From positions 496,001 through 560,000 of the forward strand of contig NZ_CP013106.1 in NCBI RefSeq assembly GCF_001431725.1: a DNA stretch of 64,000 nucleotides, written 5' to 3'. The number at the start of each line of letters is the position of its first letter. The first letter of the stretch is position 1. The position numbers and the translations under genes are program-made. Origin of the DNA: Halomonas huangheensis (GTDB taxonomy: Bacteria > Pseudomonadota > Gammaproteobacteria > Pseudomonadales > Halomonadaceae). The notes beneath the pieces were generated by a model. The model saw only the letters and a program-made list of their open reading frames with translations, was not told the DNA's origin and did not search any database. This document shows, one piece after another, positions 50,395 through 61,525 of this stretch.

Positions 50395-51900
50395 ATGCAA
50401 GCTGTTCTTTCCTTGATCGAGCGTGTCGGCAACAAGTTGCCACACCCCTTTGTGCTATTCGTGATACTGGCGGGATTGGTGATCGCTGTTTCTGCGCTGC
50501 TGTCCGCGTTCGGTGTTACCGCCGTCAATCCTGAAACGGGCGCGGAGGTGGCGGTCAAAAGCCTGCTGTCCGGCAACGGGATCGAGTTCATATTGACCAA
50601 TGTGGTCAGCAACTTCATCAACTTTCCCCCACTGGGGCTGATACTGGTGGTGATGTTCGGCATCGGTCTTGCCGATAAGGTCGGGCTGCTGGCTACCCTG
50701 ATGCAGGTGTCGGTGGCCAAGGCGCCTCCGGCGCTGCTGACCTTTATCGTCTTCCTCGCCGGGATCTGCGGCAGCATCGCCTCCGATGCCAACTATCTGA
50801 TCCTGATCCCGCTGGTGGCGATGATCTACCAGTCGGTCGGCCGTCACCCGATTGCCGGCGCTGCCGCTGCCTATGCCGCCGCCGGGGCCGGCTTCGATGC
50901 GAGCCTCTTCGTCACCGTCGGTGATGCGTTGTTCTCGGGGATCACCACTGAGGCCGCACGTCTGGTCGATCCCGACGCCTATGTATCACCGGTAGACAAT
51001 TATTACTTCGTGGCTTGCTCGGTCTTCGTACTGGCACTGGTGGGGACGCTGGTCATTGATCGTATTGTCGAGCCGCGCCTCAATCGCACCCTGCCCATGG
51101 ACAAGCTGACTCTTGTGCACGTTGAACACCATACCTTGAGTGCTGATGAGCGGCGTGGTCTCAAACGGGTTGGCCTGGTGACTGTGGCGTATGTTGCGGT
51201 GGTGGTGATGGCCGTGCTGCCCGAAGCCTCTCCGCTACGTAATGCCGATGGAGGCCTGATTCCATCACCGTTCCTCAAATCACTGGTACCGCTGATGTTC
51301 GGCTACTTCGTGGCCATTGGCTTGACCTACGGGCTCTGCACCGGGCGTATTACCCAGGCCCGGGATGTTCCCGAGCGCATGGCGGAAGCCGCAGGTGAGC
51401 TGGCGCCGACGTTGGTACTGTTCTTTGCCATTGCTCAATTCATCGCTTACTTCAAGTGGTCGGAGTTGGGGCAGTTCATTGCCATTGAAGGCTCCAATAT
51501 TCTGCAGAGCACCGGGTTTACCGGCTTGCCGCTGGTAGCAGCCTTCATCGTGATGAGTGCCGTACTGAACGTGTTCATGACCAGCGGTTCGGCACAGTGG
51601 GCGCTGATGGCCCCGGTGTTCGTGCCGATGCTGATGATGATCGATTTTGATCCGGCATTTGTGCTGGCGATGTTCCGTATCGGCGACTCGAGTACCAACA
51701 TCATCTCACCAATGAGCCCCTATTTTTCCGTGGCACTGGTGTACATGCAGCGCTACAAGTCGGATATGGGGCTGGGGACTCTGATGGCAACGATGTTGCC
51801 ATTGTCGGTGTCCTTCCTGCTGGCGTGGTCGGCATTCCTGATGTTGTGGCTGTTGATGGGGCTTCCCATCGGGCCGGGTGTCTACATGATGGCGACCTGA
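50395..51900 (+). CDS. AbgT family transporter
   Basis: A 501-aa inner-membrane protein of the AbgT family. The family pattern is visible: IERVGNKLPHPFVLF at the N-terminus, MFGIGLADKVGLL, the re-entrant loop GSIASDANYLILIPL, and near the C-terminus SGSAQWALMAPVFVPMLM and RIGDSSTNIISPMSPYF. E. coli AbgT imports p-aminobenzoyl-glutamate; some relatives export sulfonamides. The pairing with an M20D hydrolase favours import of an N-acyl amino acid or aminobenzoyl-glutamate here. The LysR gene at 51907 is convergent, 6 bp away. Confidence 0.92.
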   Translation: MQAVLSLIERVGNKLPHPFVLFVILAGLVIAVSALLSAFGVTAVNPETGAEVAVKSLLSGNGIEFILTNVVSNFINFPPLGLILVVMFGIGLADKVGLLATLMQVSVAKAPPALLTFIVFLAGICGSIASDANYLILIPLVAMIYQSVGRHPIAGAAAAYAAAGAGFDASLFVTVGDALFSGITTEAARLVDPDAYVSPVDNYYFVACSVFVLALVGTLVIDRIVEPRLNRTLPMDKLTLVHVEHHTLSADERRGLKRVGLVTVAYVAVVVMAVLPEASPLRNADGGLIPSPFLKSLVPLMFGYFVAIGLTYGLCTGRITQARDVPERMAEAAGELAPTLVLFFAIAQFIAYFKWSELGQFIAIEGSNILQSTGFTGLPLVAAFIVMSAVLNVFMTSGSAQWALMAPVFVPMLMMIDFDPAFVLAMFRIGDSSTNIISPMSPYFSVALVYMQRYKSDMGLGTLMATMLPLSVSFLLAWSAFLMLWLLMGLPIGPGVYMMAT

Positions 51901-51906
51901 ACTCGC

Positions 51907-52803
51907 TCAGTGCATCGTCAGCATCAGCTTCCAGAGATAACCGGCGGCGGGTGTCAAACGCCTGCCGGTTCGCCGCACCAGGTTGCCTTGAGTATCTCTG
52001 GCGATAGGGTGGTCGATGGGGATGGCCACAAGGTCACCGCGCTCGACTTCCTCCCGCGCAGCTGCCTCTGTCATGAATGCCACGCCGATACCGGCGCGGG
52101 CCATGCGTCGCGATACGGAGTGCAGATTACATCGGTATGCCGGCGTCACCAGGATGCCTGCGGCGCGGAATATCGCGTTGACGCATTGCTGGGTGCCGGC
52201 GATATCCGGCAGGAAGATCAACTTGTGGCGGGCTAGCTGTTCGACACTGACGCAAGCCTGCTCGGCGAGTTCGTGTTGTGGGTTGACCAGAATACAGAGC
52301 GAGCCACGCGAAAAGGAATGTACCCTCAAACGCGGGTCGGATACCGGGCCGTAGGTGATGGCAATGTCGACCTCGTCCTCGATTACCATCTCGTAGGGCT
52401 CACGCGGGTAATAAATACCGGTCTTGATATCGATCATCACGTCGGGATACTCACGCGAGACCTTGCCCAGCACGCTGTTCAGGAAGCTGTCGATGAAGCC
52501 GTCGCCCACCGATACGACCACCTTGCCGGTCTGCAGGTTGCGCAGGCGCGACAGGGTATCATCGAGGTCGACATTGAGTTGTCGTTGGGCACGGTGAGCA
52601 TCGGCGACCAGACATCCGGCTTCGGTGAGATGCAATTGCCGTCCTTGACGCTCTACCAGGGCCATACCCAGGCTCTGTTCCAGGCGTCGAATCTGGCGAC
52701 TGACGACCGATGGGCTTACCTCAAGGTGTTCGGCCGCCGCTCGGATGCCGCCGCAACTGGCAACTTCGTAGAGATACTGGGCACGCTTGTCGAGTAATGT
52801 CAT
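51907..52803 (-). CDS. LysR family transcriptional regulator
   Basis: A 298-aa regulator with an N-terminal wHTH (about 5-62: FxVASCGGIRAAAEHLEVSPSVVSRQIRRLEQSLGMALVER) and a periplasmic-binding-type effector domain (about 90-290). ATG 52803 (MTLLDKRAQY) is preferred, with GGAA 9 nt upstream. It is convergent with the AbgT transporter and could regulate the M20-AbgT pair, but it has no divergent target promoter, so the link is unproven. Confidence 0.9.
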   Translation of the reverse strand: MTLLDKRAQYLYEVASCGGIRAAAEHLEVSPSVVSRQIRRLEQSLGMALVERQGRQLHLTEAGCLVADAHRAQRQLNVDLDDTLSRLRNLQTGKVVVSVGDGFIDSFLNSVLGKVSREYPDVMIDIKTGIYYPREPYEMVIEDEVDIAITYGPVSDPRLRVHSFSRGSLCILVNPQHELAEQACVSVEQLARHKLIFLPDIAGTQQCVNAIFRAAGILVTPAYRCNLHSVSRRMARAGIGVAFMTEAAAREEVERGDLVAIPIDHPIARDTQGNLVRRTGRRLTPAAGYLWKLMLTMH

Positions 52804-52842
52804 GAGTGCTGTTCCGACAATTACCACGGGCTGGCCCGCAAT

Positions 52843-53475
52843 TCACTGATCTCGGTCGAGAGCCCGGGCATGGCGGTGGTAGAGTCTCGCATGGCTGTCG
52901 CCGGCTCGTAATTCACGGTGCAATTGCCAATTATCCGGAACTTGCGGGGCAAGTCCTTTCTCGACTTCCAGGTAGATCCAGCTTTCGGTGGCCAGCCAGC
53001 CAGCGGCTTCCAGGATCGTGCAGCAAGGGGTAGCCAGATCGAGACGGAACGGCGGATCCAACAACACCAGTGAATACGGTGTGTCTGGTACTGTACTCTG
53101 GAGCCAGGCGATGGCGTCAGTATGCAGGACATTGCTCTGCGCGATGCCGAGTGTGGCCAGGTTCTGCTCGATCAGTTCGGCAACCTGACGATCACTTTCG
53201 ACGAAGGTAGCTTCACGAGCACCGCGTGACAAGGCCTCGAGTCCCAGTGCGCCCGTGCCTGCAAAAAGGTCGAGCACCCGGGCGCCGTAGAGTTCTCCCG
53301 TAAGCCAGTTGTACAGTGTCTCGCGCACGCGGTCCGGTGTTGGGCGCAGGCCAGGTTTGTCGAGTACGGGTAGCTGTCGGCGTCGGTGATCACCGCCGAT
53401 GATACGTAGCTGGCCGGGGCGCGAGACGTTGCGCGGGGCCCGGCCGGAGCGTGAAGAAGAGCGTTTTCGTGTCAT
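52843..53475 (-). CDS. rsmD: 16S rRNA (guanine(966)-N2)-methyltransferase RsmD
   Basis: A 210-aa SAM-dependent methyltransferase with motif I LDLFAGTGALGLEALSRGA, motif IV LLDPPF, and the family element GLRPTPDRVRETLYNWL. It methylates G966 in the 30S head. The basic N-terminal tail is typical. It is divergent from ftsY, as in E. coli. Confidence 0.95.
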   Translation of the reverse strand: MTRKRSSSRSGRAPRNVSRPGQLRIIGGDHRRRQLPVLDKPGLRPTPDRVRETLYNWLTGELYGARVLDLFAGTGALGLEALSRGAREATFVESDRQVAELIEQNLATLGIAQSNVLHTDAIAWLQSTVPDTPYSLVLLDPPFRLDLATPCCTILEAAGWLATESWIYLEVEKGLAPQVPDNWQLHRELRAGDSHARLYHRHARALDRDQ

Positions 53476-53615
53476 GTGTCGCGATTCTACTGGAAGTGCG
53501 GCAATTTATTCAGTGTTTCCTGCACGGCCCGTTGTCTGTAGCAATTTGTCCACAGCAATGGGCCGCAATGGTAGGATGTGTCGGTTCGTTCACCGGCTGA
53601 GGGTGTTGGTCTTTC

Positions 53616-55001
53616 ATGTTCGGATTTTTGAAACGCAAGAAGAAGCCCGATGATCAGGAGCAGACGCAGAGCCTGCTGCCTGATGACGCGCTGTCTGAGG
53701 ATGGGCTGTCCGAGAAGCATGGACAGGCCGATGAAGCCGCTGTGCAGGAGACCGACGCAGGTACGTCGGAGCCAGAGGCTGTCCACTCCCCTGAGGAACA
53801 ACAGGTAGTCGAGCAGGCTGAACCTGTTGCGGAGCCTGAGGAGAGTGAGAGTGCCGAGGGCGACGCTATCCCGCGTGATGCGGAAGCGCCGGTAGTGGAA
53901 GAGCCTGAGGTGGAAGAGCCTGAGCTGCAAGCCGAAGAGCCGGTGACAACCGACCTCGAGCAGGGGTCGGTTATCATCGAGCCTGATGCCGGATCAGCAA
54001 GCGCCGCGCCAGCGCTGCAAGAGAAGCCAACGCTTCAGGACAAGCCGCGTAGCGAGAAGAAGGGCTGGTTGGCGCGGATGCGCGACGGCCTCGGCAAGAC
54101 CCGCGCCAACCTGAGTGATGGCCTGGCGGATCTCTTCCTGGGTCGCAAACAGATTGATGAAGATCTGATCGAGGAGCTGGAGACTCAGTTGCTGATGGCG
54201 GATGTCGGTATCGAGGCAACCTCCGAGATCATCGAATCGTTGTCCGACCGGGTGTCGCGCAAGGAACTGAATGACCCTGATGCGTTGTACCGGGCGTTGC
54301 AGCAGGAGCTGGGCAATATTCTTGAACCGGTGTCTCAGCCATTGGAGTTGCCGGCATCCGGTGAAGGTCCTTTCGTGATTCTGGTGGTTGGCGTCAATGG
54401 CGTGGGGAAGACCACGACCATCGGCAAACTGACCCAGCGCTTCCAGCGTGAAGGCAAGAGCGTCATGCTGGCAGCGGGTGACACCTTCCGGGCCGCAGCT
54501 GTCGAGCAGCTCAAGGTCTGGGGCGAGCGCAACAGTGTTCCTGTGGTCGCCCAGCATACTGGTGCTGATAGCGCTTCGGTGATCTTTGATGCGGTTTCGG
54601 CGGCGCGCGCGCGCAAGGTCGACGTGTTGATTGCCGATACCGCTGGGCGCTTGCACAACAAGAGTCACCTGATGGAGGAGTTGAAGAAGGTCCATCGAGT
54701 GATGGGCAAGCTCGATGCGAGTGCTCCCCATGAAGTGATGTTGGTGCTTGATGCCGGGACTGGCCAGAATGCACTGTCCCAGGCGGCGACCTTCAATGAG
54801 GCGGTGCCGGTCACGGGGATTACCCTGACCAAGCTCGATGGTACCGCCAAGGGGGGCATCATTTTTGCGCTGGCACAGCAACTCAAGACTCCGATTCGCT
54901 TTATCGGTGTGGGAGAGTCGCTCGACGATCTGCGACCTTTCGTGGCTAGCGAATTTGTCGATGCACTGTTTGACCGTCGCTCGGGTGATGCTGACGAATG
55001 A
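53616..55001 (+). CDS. ftsY: Signal recognition particle receptor FtsY
   Basis: A 461-aa SRP GTPase that targets ribosome-nascent chains to the inner membrane. The N-terminal [10 protein letters not shown] membrane-binding tip is followed by a highly acidic A domain (about 15-130), then the N domain. The G domain has P-loop [14 protein letters not shown] (from ~259), [19 protein letters not shown] and [10 protein letters not shown]. It overlaps ftsE by 4 bp. Confidence 0.97.
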   Translation: MFGFLKRKKKPDDQEQTQSLLPDDALSEDGLSEKHGQADEAAVQETDAGTSEPEAVHSPEEQQVVEQAEPVAEPEESESAEGDAIPRDAEAPVVEEPEVEEPELQAEEPVTTDLEQGSVIIEPDAGSASAAPALQEKPTLQDKPRSEKKGWLARMRDGLGKTRANLSDGLADLFLGRKQIDEDLIEELETQLLMADVGIEATSEIIESLSDRVSRKELNDPDALYRALQQELGNILEPVSQPLELPASGEGPFVILVVGVNGVGKTTTIGKLTQRFQREGKSVMLAAGDTFRAAAVEQLKVWGERNSVPVVAQHTGADSASVIFDAVSAARARKVDVLIADTAGRLHNKSHLMEELKKVHRVMGKLDASAPHEVMLVLDAGTGQNALSQAATFNEAVPVTGITLTKLDGTAKGGIIFALAQQLKTPIRFIGVGESLDDLRPFVASEFVDALFDRRSGDADE

Positions 55002-55666
55002 TCGAGTTCGATAACGTCGGCAAGCGATACGGGGGTCGCTTTGACGCCCTGGCGCACCTCAGTTTTCGTGTCGACCGGGGGGAGATGGTGTTCCTCACCG
55101 GGCACTCTGGTGCCGGCAAGAGTTCGTTGTTGCGTCTGGTCATGCGCCTCGAGCGGCCTTCTCGGGGCCGCGTGCTGGTCGCTGGCCACGATATCGATCG
55201 TCTTCACCCCAGCCAGTTGCCGTTCTATCGGCGCCAGATCGGGGTCGTATTCCAGGATCACCAACTGCTGTTCGACCGCTCGATCTATCACAACGTTGCG
55301 CTACCGCTGGAAATTCGCGGATTGCCTCCTCGTGATACGGCGCGTCGCGTGCGGGCTGCGTTGGACAAGGTGGGGTTGCTGCATCGTGAGAAGGCTTTAC
55401 CCATCGAGCTTTCCGGCGGCGAGCAGCAGCGAGTGGGCATCGCTCGAGCCGTAGTCAACAAGCCGTCGCTGCTGCTTGCCGACGAGCCTACCGGTAATCT
55501 CGACCCACAACTCTCGGCGGACATCATGACGTTGTTCGAGGATTTTCATCACATTGGCACCACGGTGATGATTGCCAGTCACGATCTCGCGCTGATTGCA
55601 CGCCTGCGGCATCGTACGCTGCGGCTCAGGGACGGGCGCCTGGTTGCCGATGAGGAGAGGGCATGA
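54998..55666 (+). CDS. ftsE: Cell division ATP-binding protein FtsE
   Basis: A 222-aa ABC ATPase with Walker [14 protein letters not shown]-loop VFQDHQLL, signature [14 protein letters not shown] and Walker [13 protein letters not shown]. With FtsX it activates septal peptidoglycan hydrolases through EnvC. The 4-bp overlaps with ftsY and ftsX mark the ftsYEX operon. Confidence 0.96.
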   Translation: MIEFDNVGKRYGGRFDALAHLSFRVDRGEMVFLTGHSGAGKSSLLRLVMRLERPSRGRVLVAGHDIDRLHPSQLPFYRRQIGVVFQDHQLLFDRSIYHNVALPLEIRGLPPRDTARRVRAALDKVGLLHREKALPIELSGGEQQRVGIARAVVNKPSLLLADEPTGNLDPQLSADIMTLFEDFHHIGTTVMIASHDLALIARLRHRTLRLRDGRLVADEERA

Positions 55667-56649
55667 GCAGGGTGGATACGAGTCAGCAGACGCCGCGTCC
55701 ACGTGGTGCGCGCCAGCAGTCCGTTGAGACTCAGGCTCAGTGGCAGGCATGGTGCCGTCATCATCGCGCCATGTGCATCGACAGTAGCCGACGCTTGCTC
55801 AAGCAACCATTGGGAAGCTTGTTGACCATGCTGGCAATTGCCATCGCGCTGGTGCTGCCCAGTGGGTTGTGGCTGACCCTCGACAGTGCTCGCCTGGTCA
55901 GTGCCGAGCTGGATGCCAGTGCCACACTCACTGCCTATCTCGAGCAGCGAGTCACTGATGCTGAGGCGGGACGCATTCTGCAGGCGCTGGATGCCCAGCC
56001 GGACATCGCGTCGACACGCCTGATTACTGCCAGCCAGGGAATGGAGGAGTTTCAGCAGTCGCTGGGACTGGATGATGCCTTGACGCATCTCGACTCGAAT
56101 CCGCTGCCGGCCACTGTGGTGATTACTCCCAGCGATCCAGTGCCGGAAAAGATGCGTGCCCTGGCTGGGCGACTTGGCGAAATGAGCGGGATTGAGGAAG
56201 TGCGTCTGGACCTTGCCTGGGTCGAGAGATTGCGTCAGCTGACGGAAGTCGGTCAGCGTGTGACGCTGGCGCTGGTGGTGCTTTTTGGTTTGGGAGTGCT
56301 GTTGGTCGTCGGCAACACCATTCGCCTGGCTGTCGAGAACCGCCGCAAGGAAATCGAAGTCGTTACGCTGATCGGTGCCACCCACGCTTTTGTGCGACGC
56401 CCATTCCTCTACAGCGGCGCCTGGTACGGGCTCGGTGGCGGCCTCATCGCCTTGTTGCTGTTGACCGTTGGCGGCGGTTGGCTGGCCACGCCGGTCGCGG
56501 CGCTGGCGGAAAGCTACGGTGCACATTATACGCTGCCGAGTCTTGGGCTGGCCGGCTCTACAATATTGCTCAGTTGTAGTACAATATTGGGCTGGTTGGG
56601 GGCATGGATAGCGGTGAGCCGCCATCTCGCGGGCATCAAACCGCGTTAG
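55663..56649 (+). CDS. ftsX: Cell division protein FtsX
   Basis: A 328-aa inner-membrane partner of FtsE. It has four membrane helices: one near 45-65 and three in the C-terminal third, including LALVVLFGLGVLLVVGNTIRLAVENRRKEIEVVTLIGAT, the FtsX permease motif. The periplasmic loop (about 70-205) would contact EnvC. The cytoplasmic N-terminus is long and basic. rpoH follows after 118 bp, the canonical order. Confidence 0.95.
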   Translation: MSRVDTSQQTPRPRGARQQSVETQAQWQAWCRHHRAMCIDSSRRLLKQPLGSLLTMLAIAIALVLPSGLWLTLDSARLVSAELDASATLTAYLEQRVTDAEAGRILQALDAQPDIASTRLITASQGMEEFQQSLGLDDALTHLDSNPLPATVVITPSDPVPEKMRALAGRLGEMSGIEEVRLDLAWVERLRQLTEVGQRVTLALVVLFGLGVLLVVGNTIRLAVENRRKEIEVVTLIGATHAFVRRPFLYSGAWYGLGGGLIALLLLTVGGGWLATPVAALAESYGAHYTLPSLGLAGSTILLSCSTILGWLGAWIAVSRHLAGIKPR

Positions 56650-56767
56650 TCCAGCACCGATAACCAGGTAATCGCGATATCTGCGACTAAAGGGGAACTT
56701 TTACTTATTACCGTTCTCCAATGGGTCGTCCAGACATCATGTTGGTCTTCAAGGAGACAACCTGCAT

Positions 56768-57637
56768 ATGAGCAACAGTCTTCTGCCGGTCGGTCATCTT
56801 TCACCGGGTCATGACCTCAATGGCTACATCCAGGCGGTCAACCGCATCGCCGTATTGAGTGTCGATGAAGAGCGCGAGCTCGCCTATCGTCTCCAGGATG
56901 AAGGTGATCTCGAGGCTGCGCGTCGCCTGGTCATGTCCCATTTACGCTTTGTCGTGCACATCGCACGTAGTTACTCCGGCTACGGACTTCCCCAGGCAGA
57001 CCTGATTCAGGAAGGCAACGTCGGCTTGATGAAGGCCGTCAAACGCTTCGATCCGAATCAGGGTGTGCGTCTGGTGTCCTTTGCCGTGCATTGGATCAAG
57101 GCGGAAATCCACGAGTTTGTGCTGCGCAACTGGCGTATCGTCAAGATTGCCACGACCAAGGCGCAGCGTAAGCTGTTCTTCAATCTGCGCAGCGCCAAGA
57201 AGCGTCTGGCCTGGCTGAATAACGATGAGGTCGATGCCATTGCGCGCGATCTCGACGTCAAGCCGGAAGTGGTGCGTGAGATGGAAGGGCGCCTGACATC
57301 GCATGATGCCGGCTTCGATGCCGCCCCAGGCGATGATGAGGACAGCGTCTATCAGGCCCCGGCCCATTATCTTGATGATGCCAGCCTTGATCCGGCAGCA
57401 CAGCTGGAGGACAGCGACTGGGAACAGGATTCCAGCCGTCGCCTACAGAATGCGCTGGCATCTCTGGATGAGCGTTCGCGTAATATTCTGGTACAGCGCT
57501 GGCTGTCGGATAACAAATCGACCCTCCACGAATTGGCCGACGTCTACGGCGTATCCGCCGAGCGTATTCGCCAGCTCGAGAAGAATGCGATGAAGAAGGT
57601 TCGTGAACAACTCTGCGACGCGATGATGGCGGCGTAG
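56768..57637 (+). CDS. rpoH: RNA polymerase heat-shock sigma factor RpoH (sigma-32)
   Basis: A 289-aa group 3 sigma factor. Region 2 reads [45 protein letters not shown]. The RpoH box (Q(R/K)KLFFNLR), specific to heat-shock sigmas, is in [17 protein letters not shown]. Region 4 ends with [25 protein letters not shown]. It should recognise the clpB promoter at 15427. AAGGAGA precedes the start. The 118-nt gap after ftsX carries the leader, but I did not establish a thermosensor fold. Confidence 0.97.
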   Translation: MSNSLLPVGHLSPGHDLNGYIQAVNRIAVLSVDEERELAYRLQDEGDLEAARRLVMSHLRFVVHIARSYSGYGLPQADLIQEGNVGLMKAVKRFDPNQGVRLVSFAVHWIKAEIHEFVLRNWRIVKIATTKAQRKLFFNLRSAKKRLAWLNNDEVDAIARDLDVKPEVVREMEGRLTSHDAGFDAAPGDDEDSVYQAPAHYLDDASLDPAAQLEDSDWEQDSSRRLQNALASLDERSRNILVQRWLSDNKSTLHELADVYGVSAERIRQLEKNAMKKVREQLCDAMMAA

Positions 57638-57666
57638 CGCGCCTCTCGAAGCCGCAGCGTAATAAG

Positions 57667-57696
57667 CAATGCCCGGACCGCAAGGTCCGGGCATTG
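57667..57696. terminator. Hairpin after rpoH
   Basis: Perfect 13-bp stem CAATGCCCGGACC / GGTCCGGGCATTG with a GCAA tetraloop (GNRA). It lies 29 bp past the stop, between rpoH and the convergent slmA. Confidence 0.75.
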
Positions 57697-57762
57697 TGCG
57701 TTTCGTAGCCCGAGTTCAGTGCCAGGAGAGCCTGCAGAGTGCTGCGCCAGGCGGGTTCGCTG

Positions 57763-58374
57763 TCAGGCGAGTGCCGGGGCCTCGCGCAGCAGCTGTGCGG
57801 AAATTGCCTGCCACTGATCTTCCCAGTGCTCGGTGGGACGCCGTCGATAGTCGCTACGTACGAACTGAGCGATACGGCCCTCGATCAGGGCGCTCAGCAG
57901 GTTGGCACCGGCGGTGGCTGGAATCGCTGGCCTGCGTCCCTCACGCAGCTCCGCTTCACGCAGGATTTGCTTGAACTGGGTCTCGAGGCGTTCGAATAGC
58001 TGATGAATACGCAGCCGCAAGCGTGCGGTCTCACCGGTCAGGACATCGCCGCCGAGCAGGCGAGATAGGCCGGGGTTCTTCTCGGCGAATGCCAATACCA
58101 GTGCCATGATGTGGTAGCAGCGTGGTAGAGCTTGTTGATGGTCGTCAAGAATGCGGGTGATGCGCTCGAACAGCGATTCCTCGATAAAGCTGATCAGGCC
58201 CTCGTACATGCGGGCCTTGCTGGGAAAGTGGCGATACAGCGCGGCCTCTGACACACCGACCTGGCGAGCAAGAGCGGCAATCGTGATGCGTTTGCCACTG
58301 TCTTCCTCCAGCATCAGTGCCAGTGCCTGCAGAATCTGCTCTCTACGGCTGGGGGGCGTATTTTCCTGCGTCAT
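57763..58374 (-). CDS. slmA: Nucleoid occlusion factor SlmA
   Basis: A 203-aa TetR-family protein with HTH IAALARQVGVSEAALYRHFPSKARMYEGLI (about 30-60), the SlmA-specific reading of the TetR HTH. FIEESLFERI and FAEKNPGLSRLLGGDVLTGE are further family marks. SlmA binds DNA and FtsZ to stop septation over the chromosome. It is next to argB; in many relatives slmA lies beside argB or the dut-coaBC group, as here. Confidence 0.93.
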   Translation of the reverse strand: MTQENTPPSRREQILQALALMLEEDSGKRITIAALARQVGVSEAALYRHFPSKARMYEGLISFIEESLFERITRILDDHQQALPRCYHIMALVLAFAEKNPGLSRLLGGDVLTGETARLRLRIHQLFERLETQFKQILREAELREGRRPAIPATAGANLLSALIEGRIAQFVRSDYRRRPTEHWEDQWQAISAQLLREAPALA

Positions 58375-58467
58375 ATGTCGATTCTTTATGTTTGAGATGC
58401 CGCTGGTTCGAGCCAGCGGTCAACGTTCCCTTGTCATTGGGCTGCTGCCTGTCGGCGGCGGCCCGCC

Positions 58468-59421
<954 letters not shown>

Positions 59422-60819
59422 TCAATTGGGCAGGATCAGGGTCGGATCGATATCGGCAAGGGCCGCGGCAAAGCACTGTCGAATCCGGGTCAGGGCCGCC
59501 TGGTCATTGCCCTCGAAACGCAGCACCAGCATCGGCGTGGTGTTGGACGCGCGGCACAGGCCCCAGCCATCGGCGTAGTCGACACGGATGCCATCCAGAG
59601 TTGTCTTGATGCCATCCTCGCCGAAGTTGCCCTGTTGTGCCAGTCGCCTGACCAGGTCGAACTTGGATTCGTCGCTGACCTCGATATTGATCTCTGGAGT
59701 GCTCAGGTTCTGTGGATAGCGGTCGAAGAAGGCGTCAGCATCACCATCGTACTGCGAAAGAGCCTCAAGCAGGCGAGCGGCAGCGTACAGGCCATCGTCG
59801 AAACCATACCAGCGCTCCTTGAAGAAGATATGGCCGCTCATCTCGCCTGCCAACAGGGCATCGGTTTCTTTCATGCGTGCCTTGATCAGCGAGTGACCGG
59901 TCCGCCACATCTCTGGAGTGCCACCGGCAGCTTCGATGACCTCGATCAGTTTGCCGGTACATTTGATGTCGAAAATGACACGAGCTCCAGCATTGCGAGC
60001 AAGCATGTCCTCAGCGAAGGCCATCAACAGGTGGTCGGGATAGATCAAACGGCCGCGTGGCGTGATGATGCCAAGGCGGTCACCATCGCCATCGAAGGCC
60101 AGACCGATATCCGCCTGGTGTTCACCGACGGCCTTGATCAGGTCCTTGAGGTTCTCGGGCTTGCCTGGATCCGGATGATGGTTGGGGAAGCTGCCGTCGA
60201 TCTCGTCGAATAATGGAATCGTCTCGCACCCCAGGCGTTCGATCAGCTTAGGCCCCAACTCACCGGCGACGCCATTGCCGCAGTCGACAACTGCCTTGAG
60301 CGGCCGCTCCAGTTTGACGTCAGCCAGGATACGCTCGAGATAGGTGTCACGCATGTCGTAGTGACTGACCTTGCCCTGACCATTCCGCAGGTCATCGGTG
60401 GTGATGCGATCGTACAGCGCGGTGATGGTGTCGCCGCAGAGGGCGTCACCGCCGAGCACCATCTTCAGGCCGTTATACTCTGGAGGGTTGTGGCTACCGG
60501 TAACCATCACACCGGAAGAGGTGTCGTCGAACACATGGGTGGCGAAGTACAGCACCGGCGTTGGTACCATGCCGATGTCGATAACATCGCAGCCACTGGA
60601 GATCAGGCCGCGAGTCAGTGCAGCCATCAACTGCGGGCCTGACAGACGGCCATCGCGTGCAACCACGATACGATATTCGCCGCGCTCCTGTGCTTCACTG
60701 CCGATGGCGCGGCCGATGGTCTCGACGCCTTGCTCGGTCAGAGTGTCACCAACGACACCGCGAATATCGTAGGCACGAAAGATGGTTGCTGGGACGATGG
60801 CTTGTGAATTACGCGTCAT
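59422..60819 (-). CDS. algC: Phosphomannomutase / phosphoglucomutase AlgC
   Basis: A 465-aa alpha-D-phosphohexomutase. The active-site serine is Ser109 in TGSHNPP. The metal loop is DGDGDR (in FDGDGDRLG), the sugar loop GEMSGH and the phosphate loop near RASNTTPMLVLRFE. AlgC makes Man-1-P and Glc-1-P for exopolysaccharide and LPS in Pseudomonas. The algC-argB order, with dut upstream, also matches Pseudomonas. Confidence 0.95.
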   Translation of the reverse strand: MTRNSQAIVPATIFRAYDIRGVVGDTLTEQGVETIGRAIGSEAQERGEYRIVVARDGRLSGPQLMAALTRGLISSGCDVIDIGMVPTPVLYFATHVFDDTSSGVMVTGSHNPPEYNGLKMVLGGDALCGDTITALYDRITTDDLRNGQGKVSHYDMRDTYLERILADVKLERPLKAVVDCGNGVAGELGPKLIERLGCETIPLFDEIDGSFPNHHPDPGKPENLKDLIKAVGEHQADIGLAFDGDGDRLGIITPRGRLIYPDHLLMAFAEDMLARNAGARVIFDIKCTGKLIEVIEAAGGTPEMWRTGHSLIKARMKETDALLAGEMSGHIFFKERWYGFDDGLYAAARLLEALSQYDGDADAFFDRYPQNLSTPEINIEVSDESKFDLVRRLAQQGNFGEDGIKTTLDGIRVDYADGWGLCRASNTTPMLVLRFEGNDQAALTRIRQCFAAALADIDPTLILPN

Positions 60820-60889
60820 GGGAGCCTTCCTCTCTGGCTATCCGAAGGTAGAGAACAGGCTGTCGTTGCTGCACTCCACAGGACAGGCA

Positions 60890-61384
60890 TCAATGCCGTC
60901 CAGAACTGCCAAAGCCGCCGCTGCCTCGCAGGCTATCGCTGAAATCATCGACAATTTCGAGCTCTGCCTGTACCACTGGCACGATGACGTACTGCGCCAT
61001 GCGCTCGAAGGGTTCGAGAGTGAAAGTCTTCTGACCACGGTTCCACACCGAAACCATCAGTTCTCCCTGATAGTCAGAGTCGATCAGACCGACCAGATTA
61101 CCAAGTACGATGCCGTGTTTGTGGCCAAGTCCCGAGCGCGGCAGGATCATTCCGGCCAGGCCCGGGTCGGCGATATGAATGGAGAGCCCTGTACGTACCA
61201 ACTCACACTGTCCGGGTTCGATAGTCAGTGGTTGATCGAGCAGTGCGTGCAAATCCATTCCGGCGGAACCTTCAGTGGCATAGCGCGGCATGCGGTCTTT
61301 CAAGCGCTCGTCGAGAATCTTGACCGCCAGACGGGGGCGGGAGTTGGCTGAAGGCATATCCGGGTCCTTGTCTGAAGCACTCAT
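60890..61384 (-). CDS. dut: dUTP diphosphatase
   Basis: A 164-aa trimeric dUTPase hydrolysing dUTP to dUMP. All five family motifs are visible: AGMDLHAL (I), [12 protein letters not shown] (II), [11 protein letters not shown] (III), RMAQYVIVP (IV) and the C-terminal [10 protein letters not shown] (V). The N-terminus is about 12 residues longer than in E. coli. The 141-bp gap to coaBC contains a 17-bp direct repeat (GGTTTCTGACAAGCCAG-like). Confidence 0.95.
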   Translation of the reverse strand: MSASDKDPDMPSANSRPRLAVKILDERLKDRMPRYATEGSAGMDLHALLDQPLTIEPGQCELVRTGLSIHIADPGLAGMILPRSGLGHKHGIVLGNLVGLIDSDYQGELMVSVWNRGQKTFTLEPFERMAQYVIVPVVQAELEIVDDFSDSLRGSGGFGSSGRH

Positions 61385-61525
61385 GTTCTTGAGGCATCAA
61401 TGGTTCTGAAAAATAACGGCTCTGACAAGCCAGTGGTTTCTGACAAGCCAGGGGTTTCTGGCAGGACAGTAACTCTGGAGCGCCACTCGTGGGCGGCATA
61501 AGCCCCAGGCGTGTCGATAGTCATA

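Noticed and set aside
53545..53553. TTGTCCACA, a DnaA-box-like nonamer in the rsmD-ftsY gap
   Set aside because: Single copy with one mismatch and no AT-rich unwinding region or partner boxes, so it is no evidence for an origin.
53994..54881. 295-codon minus-strand frame inside ftsY
   Set aside because: Antisense to the FtsY N and G domains whose motifs are all intact.
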